Shown here: positions 1 to 8,215 of the stretch, piece after piece | Position numbering within the stretch: position 1 is the first letter of the stretch | How the letters are laid out: every line of letters begins with the position of its first letter | Origin: JAAYUD01 sp963676865 | Lineage (GTDB): Bacteria > Bacteroidota > Bacteroidia > Bacteroidales > Bacteroidaceae | NCBI GenBank assembly: GCA_963676865.2 | Contig: CAXXSS010000001.1 | Coordinates: 62,001-126,000, forward strand | DNA length: 64,000 nucleotides | Direction: 5' to 3' | Translations under genes and position numbers: made by a program | Notes under the pieces: generated by a model | Databases searched by the model: none | Told to the model about the DNA's origin: nothing | What the model saw: only the letters and a program-made list of their open reading frames with translations

Positions 1-438
1 CGGAGAATACAGTGCAAAAGTTTTCAGCTCGGAATTCTGTTGCTTTTCTGTCGTCACACCCATCTTGGTCGCTTCGGCAGGTAGCAGGCTCAATGCTTTT
101 GTTATACGATTCTGAACATTTACAGAAGCCATGTCGGCATTTGCCCCTTGTTTGAAATATATATTGATAGTGGCGTCGCCGCTGTTCGATGCTGTCGATG
201 TGATGTAATTCATGTTTTCCACCCCATTTATAGCCTCTTCCAATGGTATTATTACGGCTTTCTGAACAGTTTCAGCATTAGCTCCAGGATACATGGCATA
301 CACTTGTATTGTCGGCGGTGCTATGTCTGGATATTGTTCTACCGGAAGACTAAACAAAGCAATAGTCCCCATTAGCACTATTAAGACAGAAATCACAATC
401 GAAAGTACCGGACGCTCTATAAAGTATCTCAAATTCAT
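1..438 (-). CDS. RND efflux permease, N-terminal part (cut by window edge)
   Basis: This is the first 146 codons of an AcrB-type inner-membrane proton/drug antiporter; the gene continues past position 1. The start ATG is at 438. The protein begins MNLRYFIERPVLSIVISV, the usual cytoplasmic stub plus first transmembrane helix of HAE1-family RND pumps, followed by the conserved region LPVEQYPDIAPPTIQV and a YPGA-containing porter segment. It lies 13 bp downstream of the membrane-fusion lipoprotein on the same strand, so the two form one operon; an outer-membrane TolC-like gene would be expected next, outside the window. The substrate cannot be read from this fragment. Confidence 0.93.
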   Translation of the reverse strand, partial: MNLRYFIERPVLSIVISVLIVLMGTIALFSLPVEQYPDIAPPTIQVYAMYPGANAETVQKAVIIPLEEAINGVENMNYITSTASNSGDATINIYFKQGANADMASVNVQNRITKALSLLPAEATKMGVTTEKQQNSELKTFALYSP

Positions 439-451
439 TATAAACTTCTTT

Positions 452-1564
452 TTATTTTTTTATTTTTATCTCCATTCCATCTTCCAATAGACCTACACCT
501 TCACCTACAATGACGTCTCCCGGTTTTAGTCCACTACGCACCACATAGTCGTTGCCGTCATTAAGTTTATCTACTACAATGGGAATCGATGCAACTTTGC
601 CTTTTATCACTTTGTATGCAAATATTTTGTCCTGCAATTCATACGTCGCACTTTGCGGAATAACCACTACATCCTGTTCCTTATAAGCGATAATAACATT
701 TCCTATACCTCCACTCCAAAGCATACGCTTTTTGTTGGGAAACATACTTCTGATTGATACGGTTCCAGTCTGACGATTTATCACACCGCTGATCGTCTTT
801 ATCCGCCCGCGCGCTTCATAGATTGTTCCGTCATTCAGTTGTAGACTTATGGGAGGCATCTGCCGAATGGCATTCTCAGGCGATCCGTATTGTTTGACCA
901 AATTGCGCAATTGGTTCTCGGTCATCGAAAAATAGACATACATCTGCGCATTATCCGATACGGTGGTCAGAGGTTGTGCCATAGAAGGTCCCACAAGACT
1001 TCCTTCCCGATAAGGCAACGTCCCTATCGTACCATCCGATGGACTTTTCACTTCGGTATACGAAAGACTATTGCGGGCATCCATCCTTTGCGCATGAGCT
1101 TGCTCCACTCCGGCGCGGGCTATTGCCAAGGCATTGCGGGCAGCTTTGAGTTCATACTCCGACACTACATTTGCCTTAAAAAGGTCTTGTTTGGCAGCAT
1201 ACTCCAGGAGAGCACTCCTTACTTGGGCTTCAGCTGCCTTCACATTGGCTGTTGCTGTACGCAATGCCGCTTCATAAGCCACTCTATTGATAACAAACAG
1301 CACTTCTCCTTTTCTTACTTTTTGCCCTTCATGCACGCAAAGGCGTGAAATCGTACCCGATATTTGCGGATAGATTTCAATATCTTGCTGTCCACGAATC
1401 GAAGCCGAATAAGATTCTTTTATTTCTACTGACTTTTTCGAAACAGTTATCACATTAAAACGGTGTGGCGATTCTTGATGCTGCCGATACTGACAAGACA
1501 CTAATAGTATCATGCAGATTATCAAACCTGCCAAAGATCTGATTTTCTTATTACAAAGAGTCAT
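452..1564 (-). CDS. RND efflux periplasmic adaptor (membrane-fusion) lipoprotein
   Basis: 370-aa AcrA/MexA-type adaptor that links the RND pump to an outer-membrane channel. The N-terminus has a lipoprotein signal ending LLVSC, so it should be anchored by a lipid at Cys24. A biotinyl-lipoyl-like hairpin is seen around IYPQISGTISRLCVHEGQKV, followed by a coiled-coil alpha hairpin rich in Ala/Glu (roughly residues 105-165), the second lipoyl half (SPSDGTIGTLPYREGSLV), and beta-barrel and membrane-proximal domains ending in GLLEDGMEIKIKK. It is the first gene of the efflux operon and is divergent from the LytS/LytTR pair across a 341-bp gap, a layout that fits regulation of the pump by that pair (inference). 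Confidence 0.94.
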   Translation of the reverse strand: MTLCNKKIRSLAGLIICMILLVSCQYRQHQESPHRFNVITVSKKSVEIKESYSASIRGQQDIEIYPQISGTISRLCVHEGQKVRKGEVLFVINRVAYEAALRTATANVKAAEAQVRSALLEYAAKQDLFKANVVSEYELKAARNALAIARAGVEQAHAQRMDARNSLSYTEVKSPSDGTIGTLPYREGSLVGPSMAQPLTTVSDNAQMYVYFSMTENQLRNLVKQYGSPENAIRQMPPISLQLNDGTIYEARGRIKTISGVINRQTGTVSIRSMFPNKKRMLWSGGIGNVIIAYKEQDVVVIPQSATYELQDKIFAYKVIKGKVASIPIVVDKLNDGNDYVVRSGLKPGDVIVGEGVGLLEDGMEIKIKK

Positions 1565-1875
1565 AAAATATTATTTTTCTTTCTATTTTCAGCATGCAAA
1601 GAAATAGAAAAACCCAAGAGACTACAATCAGAATCTTCCTCAAACACCCAAAATAAAGTCCGAATCATCAAAACTCACTTCATCAACCAAAATCATTCAT
1701 TGCTTCACTCTTTTCATTTCTATCATACATACCACCAATAGCCAATAATCATCGGTTACTTTGCCGGAATGCACTTCCCTCCAAATTTCATCCGTCTCAG
1801 AAGCTTTTTTTTACGTTTCAGAGACTTTTATATTAAAAAACAACAAGTTATTTCCGTCCTTTGCATAAATAAAAA

Positions 1876-1883
1876 TATCTTTG
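1876..1883 (+). promoter_or_regulatory. Bacteroides-type -7 box for the LytS-like kinase
   Basis: TATCTTTG matches the Bacteroides -7 consensus TAnnTTTG and is followed by GC, 23 bp before the kinase ATG at 1906. The remaining 1565-1875 shows no ORF and should also hold the divergent efflux promoter; I could not place that one with confidence. Confidence 0.6.
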
Positions 1884-1905
1884 CAAATAGATAGACAGCA
1901 GAAAT

Positions 1906-2955
1906 ATGAAAATATTAAATTGGAAAAATTGTTTAATACTATCGCTTATAACGTACGGGTTATACACCCTACTGTGGTTTGCCATCGATCAAAATTCATG
2001 TGATGTAGACGATACATCAACCTATATTGTCGCAATTGTCGACTTTATTTCATGCGTTTTTTTTACCGCTATCTCTTTATTCTACAGTTATCTTACATTC
2101 AAACTGATTCCTTTACATACTAAACAGCCCTACAATCGGATGATTATATATGCCTGTATCCTATTTCTGCTAAATAATGTAGGTGCTTGGCTAATGTCAT
2201 CATTGTTCAATTTTGTATACGAAATACCTGCCAACGACCCCTTTCGGTTCAAGGGTATGTATGCCTACGGTATGATTGCAACATTTGTGTCTTGTGTATA
2301 TGCCAATGCTCTTTATCTAGAATCTTATATTAAAACTCAAAACGAAAAACAAAAGCTAGAGATCGATCTCGTTAGAGAGAAAGAAATAGGCCTCCAGTCA
2401 CAGTTGAACTCTCTCAAAGCACAGATAGACCCGCACTTCATGTTCAATAACTTCAGCATTTTGTCTGGCCTGATAGAAGAAAATGTCACTTTGGCCGATG
2501 AGTTCCTTGGCAATCTGTCCAAAGTATACAGATATATCATACAGAATCTCGAACGAAATACCATTCATCTATCTGAAGAAATAAAATTTCTGAATTCTTA
2601 TCTTTATCTTATCAACATGCGCTATGGCGAAGCAGTGGTAGTAATCATTCAAGATGAGTTGAACACAGCAGAAGGGTATATCCCTCCAGCATGTCTACAG
2701 TTACTTGTAGAGAATGCAATCAAACACAATGGGCATTCCAAATCGCGTCCACTTTATATTAATATACTGCAAATAGACCAATATGTGGTGGTCAACAATC
2801 TAATATCGCCACTTTTGTCCCCTATAGAATCTACCGGCGTTGGACTAAAGAATATTAAAGAGAGATATTCTCTGCTAAGCAATAAAGATATTCTTATAAA
2901 TAAAACAGAAAACTATTATTCTGTAAGTCTTCCTATACTCAAACATCAACATTAA
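1906..2955 (+). CDS. LytS-like sensor histidine kinase
   Basis: 349-aa membrane histidine kinase of the His_kinase (LytS/YehU) class. Four hydrophobic segments occupy roughly residues 9-27, 40-65, 80-100 and 118-140. A short coiled coil follows, then the dimerisation/phosphoacceptor motif QIDPHFMFNNFSIL with the predicted phosphorylated His at residue 177, then an HATPase_c domain with an N-box (LLVENAIKHN) and a G-box (TGVGLKNIKERY). There is no large extracellular sensor domain, so the signal is probably sensed in or near the membrane. The response regulator begins 12 bp downstream. A promoter box lies 23 bp upstream of the ATG. Confidence 0.93.
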   Translation: MKILNWKNCLILSLITYGLYTLLWFAIDQNSCDVDDTSTYIVAIVDFISCVFFTAISLFYSYLTFKLIPLHTKQPYNRMIIYACILFLLNNVGAWLMSSLFNFVYEIPANDPFRFKGMYAYGMIATFVSCVYANALYLESYIKTQNEKQKLEIDLVREKEIGLQSQLNSLKAQIDPHFMFNNFSILSGLIEENVTLADEFLGNLSKVYRYIIQNLERNTIHLSEEIKFLNSYLYLINMRYGEAVVVIIQDELNTAEGYIPPACLQLLVENAIKHNGHSKSRPLYINILQIDQYVVVNNLISPLLSPIESTGVGLKNIKERYSLLSNKDILINKTENYYSVSLPILKHQH

Positions 2956-2967
2956 AATAGATACTAT

Positions 2968-3723
2968 ATGGATATTCTTATCATTGAAGACGAAGAACGC
3001 AATGCCAACAGGCTAATACGGCTATTGAAAAGAATTGATCCTGCATTCAGAATCAATGGTCCTCTCGCAAGTATTAGTGAAGTAATGTCCTATCTACAAA
3101 CCGGCACTTACCCGGACTTGATACTAGCCGATATACGGCTATCCGACGGACTCAGTTTCGAGGCATTGAAAGAAGCTCCAACATCCGTTCCTATTATCTT
3201 CACAACGGCCTATGATGAGTATGCCATTCAAGCTTTCAAATACAACAGCATCGATTACCTGCTCAAGCCCATAGACGCAGCCGAATTATCGGAAGCCATA
3301 CAGAAAGCGCGACATAAACAAAACGTCTATCAGGAAGAGAATCTCAAACAACTGTTCGAAGCGCTCCAACGTGATAACTACAAGTATAGAGAACGCTTCT
3401 TATTGCCCTATTGCGATGGTTACAAAACAGTATGCACAAAAGACATCAATCACATATTTACCGAAAACAAGATTGTACGGCTGTTTCTGAACAACGGCAC
3501 ATCAGAAGCAGTATCAATGAGCATGGACGAATTGGAAAAACAGCTCAATCCATCCTCCTTTTTCAGAGCCAACCGACAGTTCATAGTGAACATAGAAAGC
3601 ATTCTATTTCTAGGCAATTATTTTGGAGGCAAACTTGTATTGCGCCTCAAAGGATATCCCAACACACAAATTATTATCAGTAAAGATAAGGCTCCGCTTC
3701 TAAAAGAGTGGCTTGACAAATAA
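2968..3723 (+). CDS. LytTR-family response regulator
   Basis: 251-aa DNA-binding response regulator, partner of the kinase directly upstream. The receiver domain (residues 1-115) has the acidic pocket EDEE at 7-10, the phosphoacceptor Asp55 in ILADIRLSDG, the TT switch in IIFTTAYDEYA and the Lys in IDYLLKPID. The C-terminal LytTR domain runs from about residue 140 and includes FFRANRQFIVN, typical of these beta-sheet DNA-binding domains. Members bind direct repeats upstream of membrane or exported-protein genes; here the divergent RND efflux operon is the nearest candidate target (inference from position). Confidence 0.94.
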   Translation: MDILIIEDEERNANRLIRLLKRIDPAFRINGPLASISEVMSYLQTGTYPDLILADIRLSDGLSFEALKEAPTSVPIIFTTAYDEYAIQAFKYNSIDYLLKPIDAAELSEAIQKARHKQNVYQEENLKQLFEALQRDNYKYRERFLLPYCDGYKTVCTKDINHIFTENKIVRLFLNNGTSEAVSMSMDELEKQLNPSSFFRANRQFIVNIESILFLGNYFGGKLVLRLKGYPNTQIIISKDKAPLLKEWLDK

Positions 3724-3840
3724 GTGTAGAAAAAGACATCTAGTGGTAGCGAGTATCGTTTGAAAAGCTGCACTATTGACGTAGTCTTTCAAACTCCGGT
3801 ATAGCATCGAAGCAGGGGCATTCCTTAATCCGTTCTATTC

Positions 3841-4017
3841 TTCATTTTCTGTGCGGCCAGAAAACGAAGCAAAAGAACCATCGGCACATATTTACCTGTC
3901 TTATTCTGCATCTGTTTAATCTGAATTTTCTATATGATTCAGAGTCTTCATTTTCTGTGTGAACAGAAAACGAAGCAAAAGAGTCACCGGCGCATCTTTA
4001 CCTGTCTCATTCCATAC
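3841..4017. repeat. Two direct copies of a ~71-bp hairpin-bearing intergenic repeat
   Basis: Copy 1 is 3841-3911 and copy 2 is 3947-4017, a period of 106 bp. Each copy starts with an 11-bp near-perfect stem, TTCATTTTCTG / CAGAAAACGAA, whose 6-nt loop differs between copies (TGCGGC versus TGTGAA), and then continues with a conserved AGCAAAAGA, ACCGGCGCAT-like and TTTACCTGTC block. Conserved arms with changed loops suggest selection for the fold or recent duplication of a small mobile repeat. No ORF is convincing here. Confidence 0.75.
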
Positions 4018-4193
4018 CGGTCTGAAGCCGCAAATCCCTCAACGTTTCCGATAAGCGAGAGCAGAAGCCAAAGTCCTTTGGATTATGCCGAGCGTAGGAA
4101 AGGTCGGCGATAGCCAACTCCCGCAGTCGTACCTCCTTTGAACGAGATAAATTTATCGACTTCATACTCGGCACTCCATGGAGACGTAAAGCT

Positions 4194-4331
4194 GAGGCCG
4201 GAGAGCCTCCGGAATTGGACGCGGAATGGAAAATACAAATGCTTTTTGAATATTAACGGTAGTATCCAACAAGTTCTAATCACGTCCAATCCAAGTCCAA
4301 TATAGGTCCAATCCCGGAGGCTTCCGGCTTC
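4194..4331. repeat. Imperfect long inverted repeat with GTCCAAT reiterations
   Basis: The 26 bp at 4194-4219 and the 25 bp at 4307-4331 are imperfect inverted copies (GAGGCCGGAGAGCCTCCGG versus CCCGGAGGCTTCCGGCTTC). Just inside the right arm the heptamer GTCCAAT occurs three times. The region is G+C-richer than the DNA on either side. It overlaps a minus-strand reading frame at 4083-4349 that I do not believe is coding. The role is unknown; it could be a decayed gene or element end. Confidence 0.4.
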
Positions 4332-4403
4332 ATCACAATAGCTAAACAAATCGGGCGAGGATAGGCTTATACCTCAGAAAAACCACGAAGGCTATATGTA
4401 CGA

Positions 4404-4595
4404 ATGCTATTTGCTATCGCAAGAGCAAACGAACTGGTGATGGCGGGACATCGTGCCAGCGAAGAAAACATGCTTCTTGCTAAGCAATGCATGGACGAAG
4501 CAAACGGAGATTTTGAATCTGCAAAAAAGAAATATTCGAAAACTATTTCATTGGATGGAATTTATTCAACAAATGATGAACACTTACCTTTCTGA
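4404..4595 (+). CDS. short hypothetical ORF, possibly a fragment
   Basis: 63-aa reading frame, predicted mostly helical and charged (contains ASEENMLLAKQCMDEANGDF). I do not recognise it. There is no clear ribosome-binding site or promoter box, it sits between repeat-rich DNA and a long gene-free stretch, and the open frame extends upstream to 4365 without a better start. It may be a remnant of a larger gene or not coding at all. Confidence 0.2.
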   Translation: MLFAIARANELVMAGHRASEENMLLAKQCMDEANGDFESAKKKYSKTISLDGIYSTNDEHLPF

Positions 4596-5009
4596 TTTTG
4601 AGAAAAGATAAATTCCGACCTTTTTTTCATTTTTGTCGTTTGTAGGCAAAAAATTCAAAATTCCTATATAGCGATATTCTTATAATAAGTCTGATAACAT
4701 ATCATATTAATATTATCAGACTTATTTTATGTCAATATGTAATATTCATATTTTGCACATTTCATTTTTTTATGGCGATTTTCCCAAAAAAGCATGAAAT
4801 TTATCCTTTTCCGATTTTTGCGGTCAGAATATATCAAAACATCGATTTTTGACATCCCCTTCGGGAAACATGGGATTATTTTCTATAAAAGTTTCCAAAT
4901 CTTTTATATGTAAATATATATTACCATATCATACTATCATAATGATACTACTATAGAACACCGTTTTATTTTCCGGAAAGTATAGATAGAAAAGTATCCC
5001 GACTATCCC

Positions 5010-5154
5010 GGATGAAGTAAATATATTTCATCCTATTTATTGACACGATTTATCTCCATAAAATTCCCCAAAAATGATAAGGATGAAAATAAAAGTTTGT
5101 CCTTATGAAAATGAAAATTCGTATGGACGAAAATATATTTTCATCCATACGAAT
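5010..5154. repeat. Run of three hairpins with ATAAGGA/ATGGACGAAAAT motifs
   Basis: Three inverted repeats follow one another: GGATGAA...TTTCATCC at 5010-5033; ATAAGGA (5077-5083) with TCCTTAT (5100-5106); and a 19-bp arm pair 5117-5135/5136-5154 with no loop and one mismatch, beginning ATTCGTATGGACGAAAATA. The motif ATAAGGA[C/T]GAAAAT recurs at 41.6 kb together with longer palindromes, so these look like one family of intergenic repeats. Confidence 0.65.
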
Positions 5155-5450
5155 TTGTAGCTGTGTATCAGTGTGTTGCAGACTTTATTCCGATTGCGGT
5201 TGACACCGCTTGGGTATCGAGCGCCAACGCAATCAAATAATAGAGGTGGGATTAAAGCAACTCATTTGAATTTTCAGAAAAACAATAGTATGAAACTGTT
5301 TCAAAATCTTTCATGACGAACTTATTGCGAAAGCCTGCCTGGAAGGTATTGGTGCATAAATCGATAAGATTTAATTTTTCACCTTCGCCACTTCCCTTTT
5401 CGAGGTATGGCACGTACCGAGTGCCAAAAATCAACCGTATGTCGCAGCGG

Positions 5451-5545
5451 TAACTAACGGATGTTATTGAAGAAACTAACGTTAGTTGTCATGATAACTT
5501 CCGTTAGTTACCGCAATAACTAACGGAAGTTATGGCCGCGAGATA
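5451..5545. repeat. Cluster of TAACTAACGG palindromes including a 17-bp perfect inverted repeat
   Basis: A perfect 17-bp inverted repeat lies at 5494-5510/5517-5533 (right arm TAACTAACGGAAGTTAT) with the 6-nt loop CCGCAA. A separate 14-bp palindrome AACTAACGTTAGTT is at 5474-5487, a half copy TAACTAACGG then ATGTTAT is at 5451-5467, and another CGTTAGTTT is near 5545. So at least five half-sites of one motif occur within 95 bp. It could be a multi-site operator, an iteron-like origin or integration relic, or a fold in an RNA. Confidence 0.7.
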
Positions 5546-6190
5546 CGTTAGTTTGTAGTTGAATTGCGATTTGACGGAATGGATAAACTGATCGATGAAT
5601 ACTCAAAGAAAACAACGTTCAAAAATCAGAAGCAGTAAAAAATTGGCGTCCTCTCAAAAGAATAGGGTATGTTCCTTGACAGATAATCTATTGTGTTATA
5701 TGATAGTAGAATAGAGGGAGATTTGTTTTATAATAAATAGATTCGTATTCATGTCTCTACTAATAGCAAATTTAAAACTCACGACTCTAATATCGCCAGA
5801 ATATCTATTCACTTCACGACATGGAGGAAGGATAATACACTTTTAGAGTATAGAGCGATACTGATTCGTCTAGATGATCAATTTCTCCATGTTCCACATC
5901 ACAGATACCTTATCAAATGCACGTATATACTGAATGTCGTCTATAAGCTTCTAAAAAAGGTGAATATGGCGCAACCACAAAAGATATTATCTTTCTTATT
6001 CATTGAATTATCAGAAGATTTGTTTGGTTATATAAAGAAAAATGACGAATATTGCATATATTTATGACATGTGATGGTTTTATATAAAAAAAGTTGAATA
6101 CTTGCAGCAGATTAAACAGTAACGAGATGTATAGTTCAGTATTAAAATTATATGAACTAATCTAATTCTGCCTAGATTTAGTACTAGCTT

Positions 6191-7009
6191 ATGATAGAAA
6201 TGAAAAAGTTCTTTACGCATTTTACCGCTGCAATTGGTGCATTATCAGCACTTGTAACATTGATTAGTTGGCTAAACAGCATAGCATCTACATGTTACGT
6301 CATTATTGTTTCTTTAGTTATTTTGTTGTTAAGCACTGGATATGCGACAGTCCAAATTTGGCCTAAAAAGAAGCTTTCAATACAATTACAACCAGCATTA
6401 AAGATAACGATTGAAAATGGTGACTTATTTGAAAAGAAAGGAGTTATAGTCATACCTGTTAATGAATATTTTGATACAATCGTTGACAATAAGATTATTG
6501 CAGAAAATACAATACATGGAATTTTTATAACAAAATATTTCCGTACGCGAATAAAAGATTTGGACGATAAGATTAGTGACGCATTAGCTGGCATTTCTCC
6601 CATAGAGGAAACAAATAGATTACCAGCTAAACAAAAAAAATATCCATTAGGTACATGTGCAAGAATATCAGAAGGAGGTAATGACTATATTCTACTGGCT
6701 TTTGCACACTTTGACCACAATAATCATGCTCACATAGAAACGAACGAATATGAAACAATAATACAAGGATTAATGCATAATCTTGAATATGTTGCAAACA
6801 ATAGACCTGTTTATATGCCTCTATTTGGGACAGGACAAAGTGGAGTACCGAAGACCGCACAACGCATTTTATCATATATATTGGGTAGTATAGATTTTAA
6901 TTATCCAAGATCTCTTCCTGCTGGACTTAATATTGTAATAAAAGACATTACTAAACACAACATAAATTTAAGTGGCATTAAAGATCTATGGAAAGTCTAC
7001 AAATCGTGA
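6191..7009 (+). CDS. two-TM macro-domain protein, ThsA (type II Thoeris)-like
   Basis: 272-aa membrane protein. Two transmembrane helices (about residues 9-28 and 33-55) are followed by a macro-type domain (about 70-255): GDLFEKKGVIVIPVNEYFDT at 77-96, IIAENTIHGIF, YPLGTCARI and the loop PLFGTGQSG at 210-218. The order and length match the DUF6430/ThsA-macro family; in type II Thoeris, the TM-macro ThsA is the membrane effector activated by a nucleotide signal made by a TIR protein. No TIR gene is visible within this window, so it is either an orphan effector or belongs to a different system. Start: ATG at 6191 or MKKFF at 6200. The gene is A+T-rich compared with the flanking housekeeping genes, fitting horizontal transfer. 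Family call fairly sure; defence role inferred. Confidence 0.75.
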   Translation: MIEMKKFFTHFTAAIGALSALVTLISWLNSIASTCYVIIVSLVILLLSTGYATVQIWPKKKLSIQLQPALKITIENGDLFEKKGVIVIPVNEYFDTIVDNKIIAENTIHGIFITKYFRTRIKDLDDKISDALAGISPIEETNRLPAKQKKYPLGTCARISEGGNDYILLAFAHFDHNNHAHIETNEYETIIQGLMHNLEYVANNRPVYMPLFGTGQSGVPKTAQRILSYILGSIDFNYPRSLPAGLNIVIKDITKHNINLSGIKDLWKVYKS

Positions 7010-7420
7010 TGTTATAGATATTTACCTACTGGCGATATTAACATCAAAAAGAAGAAACAATATTCGCTATAACAAGTAAGCATACAATACAAACATAAAT
7101 TCATGTTTGATTTTAGTATTAGCATCGTTTAGTTTATCCCCTCCCTAGCGAGGCTAAAGAGATTTTTTGATCTTCTCCAAATATTATTTTTTATAAATAT
7201 TGAAAAAGGCAGCATTCGTTTATTCTATTACAATAAATATTTTATACATTTGTAGAAACATTAAGCGAGATACTAATAAATAGTCGTTGTAAAGTAAGTT
7301 TTATCTTCACATCTGAAGGTAAGATATTATTTAATTATGAAAAAATGATATAGTAAACGAGAAAGAAAAGCAATTAGAGTTATTTTAATAAGATATATCA
7401 ATAAATAAAAATATAGAAGA
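7010..7420. other. intergenic stretch and long leader before the 95-aa gene
   Basis: No gene seen. It contains a promoter box at 7245-7252, which would give the next gene a 5' leader of about 160 nt. A short inverted repeat (TATCTT ... AAGATA, about 7307-7328) lies within that leader. Confidence 0.5.
7245..7252 (+). promoter_or_regulatory. -7 box upstream of the 95-aa gene
   Basis: TACATTTG fits TAnnTTTG. The start codon at 7421 is about 165 nt away, so a long leader is implied if this is the real promoter. Confidence 0.4.
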
Positions 7421-7708
7421 ATGGAAAAAGAGCCTGAAATGCAGAACAAAACCTATGAATTCATAGGTAGATTAGCATTGGCATTATTCAGCCAAAATAT
7501 CAAAATGAGTTACTCTACACTAATGCAATTATTGGTCGATAACGAATTAGACAATTATGGAAATGAACGAGGAATGGCAAGAGGCATATCTGCTGCATAT
7601 AGTCGTTGGGAAGAAATAGAAAAGAATGATAGAATTTCAACGACCTGTGGGGCTATAGCTAATACATTTGTTAATAAAGAGGGGTATCCATCATGGTTAG
7701 ATTACTAA
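7421..7708 (+). CDS. small protein of unknown function in defence-like island
   Basis: 95-aa soluble protein that I do not recognise. It has an N-terminal helical part (YEFIGRLALALFSQ), then YSTLMQLLVDNELDNYG, a Gly/Ala-rich turn and helix GMARGISAAYSRWEEIE, and a C-terminal segment ending KEGYPSWLDY. No signal peptide, TM helix or metal-binding motif. AGAAG lies 5 bp before the ATG at 7421; an alternative start is MQNKTY at 7439. It stands between the TM-macro gene and the DUF262 gene, all on the plus strand, but with gaps of 411 and 507 bp, so it is probably transcribed on its own. It could be a regulator or accessory factor of either neighbour (inference only). Confidence 0.7.
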   Translation: MEKEPEMQNKTYEFIGRLALALFSQNIKMSYSTLMQLLVDNELDNYGNERGMARGISAAYSRWEEIEKNDRISTTCGAIANTFVNKEGYPSWLDY

Positions 7709-8215
7709 TTTTTAAGTAGCATAATATAATTCTTTCTTAATTGTTGAATATAACAATTACTATTTGAAAAATATGCCCCTAAAATGTTAGGAATGTTTAT
7801 ATCAAAATATAATCATAGTCCAAATCTCTATTTTAATGATATTTTTGTGCTTTTTAGCACATTAACAATAAATACGTAATTATATCTTTATGATCTTCAA
7901 CTTTAATCATTAATTAATAAAACACCTAATAGTGGCTAATTCATTATTGACTAAATCCGTGAGAAAAAAATAACCCTCAGATATTTATGCATAAACTAAC
8001 TGAAAGCGCAAGGTATTTGCAGCGAGACAGAGGCTTTATTTCGTTTTATCCAGTCCCCCCAAAAAAGGCAAAACCTTTCAATGAAAGGGTAGCACAAATG
8101 ACATCGCAGCACCTCTATCACGGGTAAACCCTGAGTTCCTATATTTATACACGATAAAAAACTATAAACGATTTTGATTTTTTATATTTATTAGACTCTA
8201 AAATTTAATTGTAAA
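7709..8215. other. A+T-rich intergenic stretch
   Basis: No gene, repeat or confident promoter found. A short run of C's and A's near 8055-8070 and a hairpin-like CTTTCAATGAAAG at 8087-8099 are the only local features noticed. Confidence 0.5.

Larger units (their letters stand above)
4596..6190. other. ~1.6-kb A+T-rich stretch without a supported gene
   Basis: No reading frame here looks like a real gene. The best is a minus-strand frame, 5252-5434 (open up to 5488), with the segment GEKLNLIDLCTNTFQAGF, which I cannot match to a family and which has only a TTG start. What the stretch does hold is a series of hairpins at 5010-5154 and a cluster of TAACTAACGG palindromes at 5451-5545, listed separately. 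Confidence 0.6.

Noticed and set aside
4083..4349. Minus-strand 88-codon frame as a gene
   Set aside because: It overlaps an imperfect inverted repeat, its composition is unlike a protein, and it has no regulatory signals.
5252..5434. Minus-strand 60-codon frame as a gene
   Set aside because: TTG start only, no promoter or ribosome-binding site, no family resemblance, and it sits in hairpin-rich gene-free DNA.
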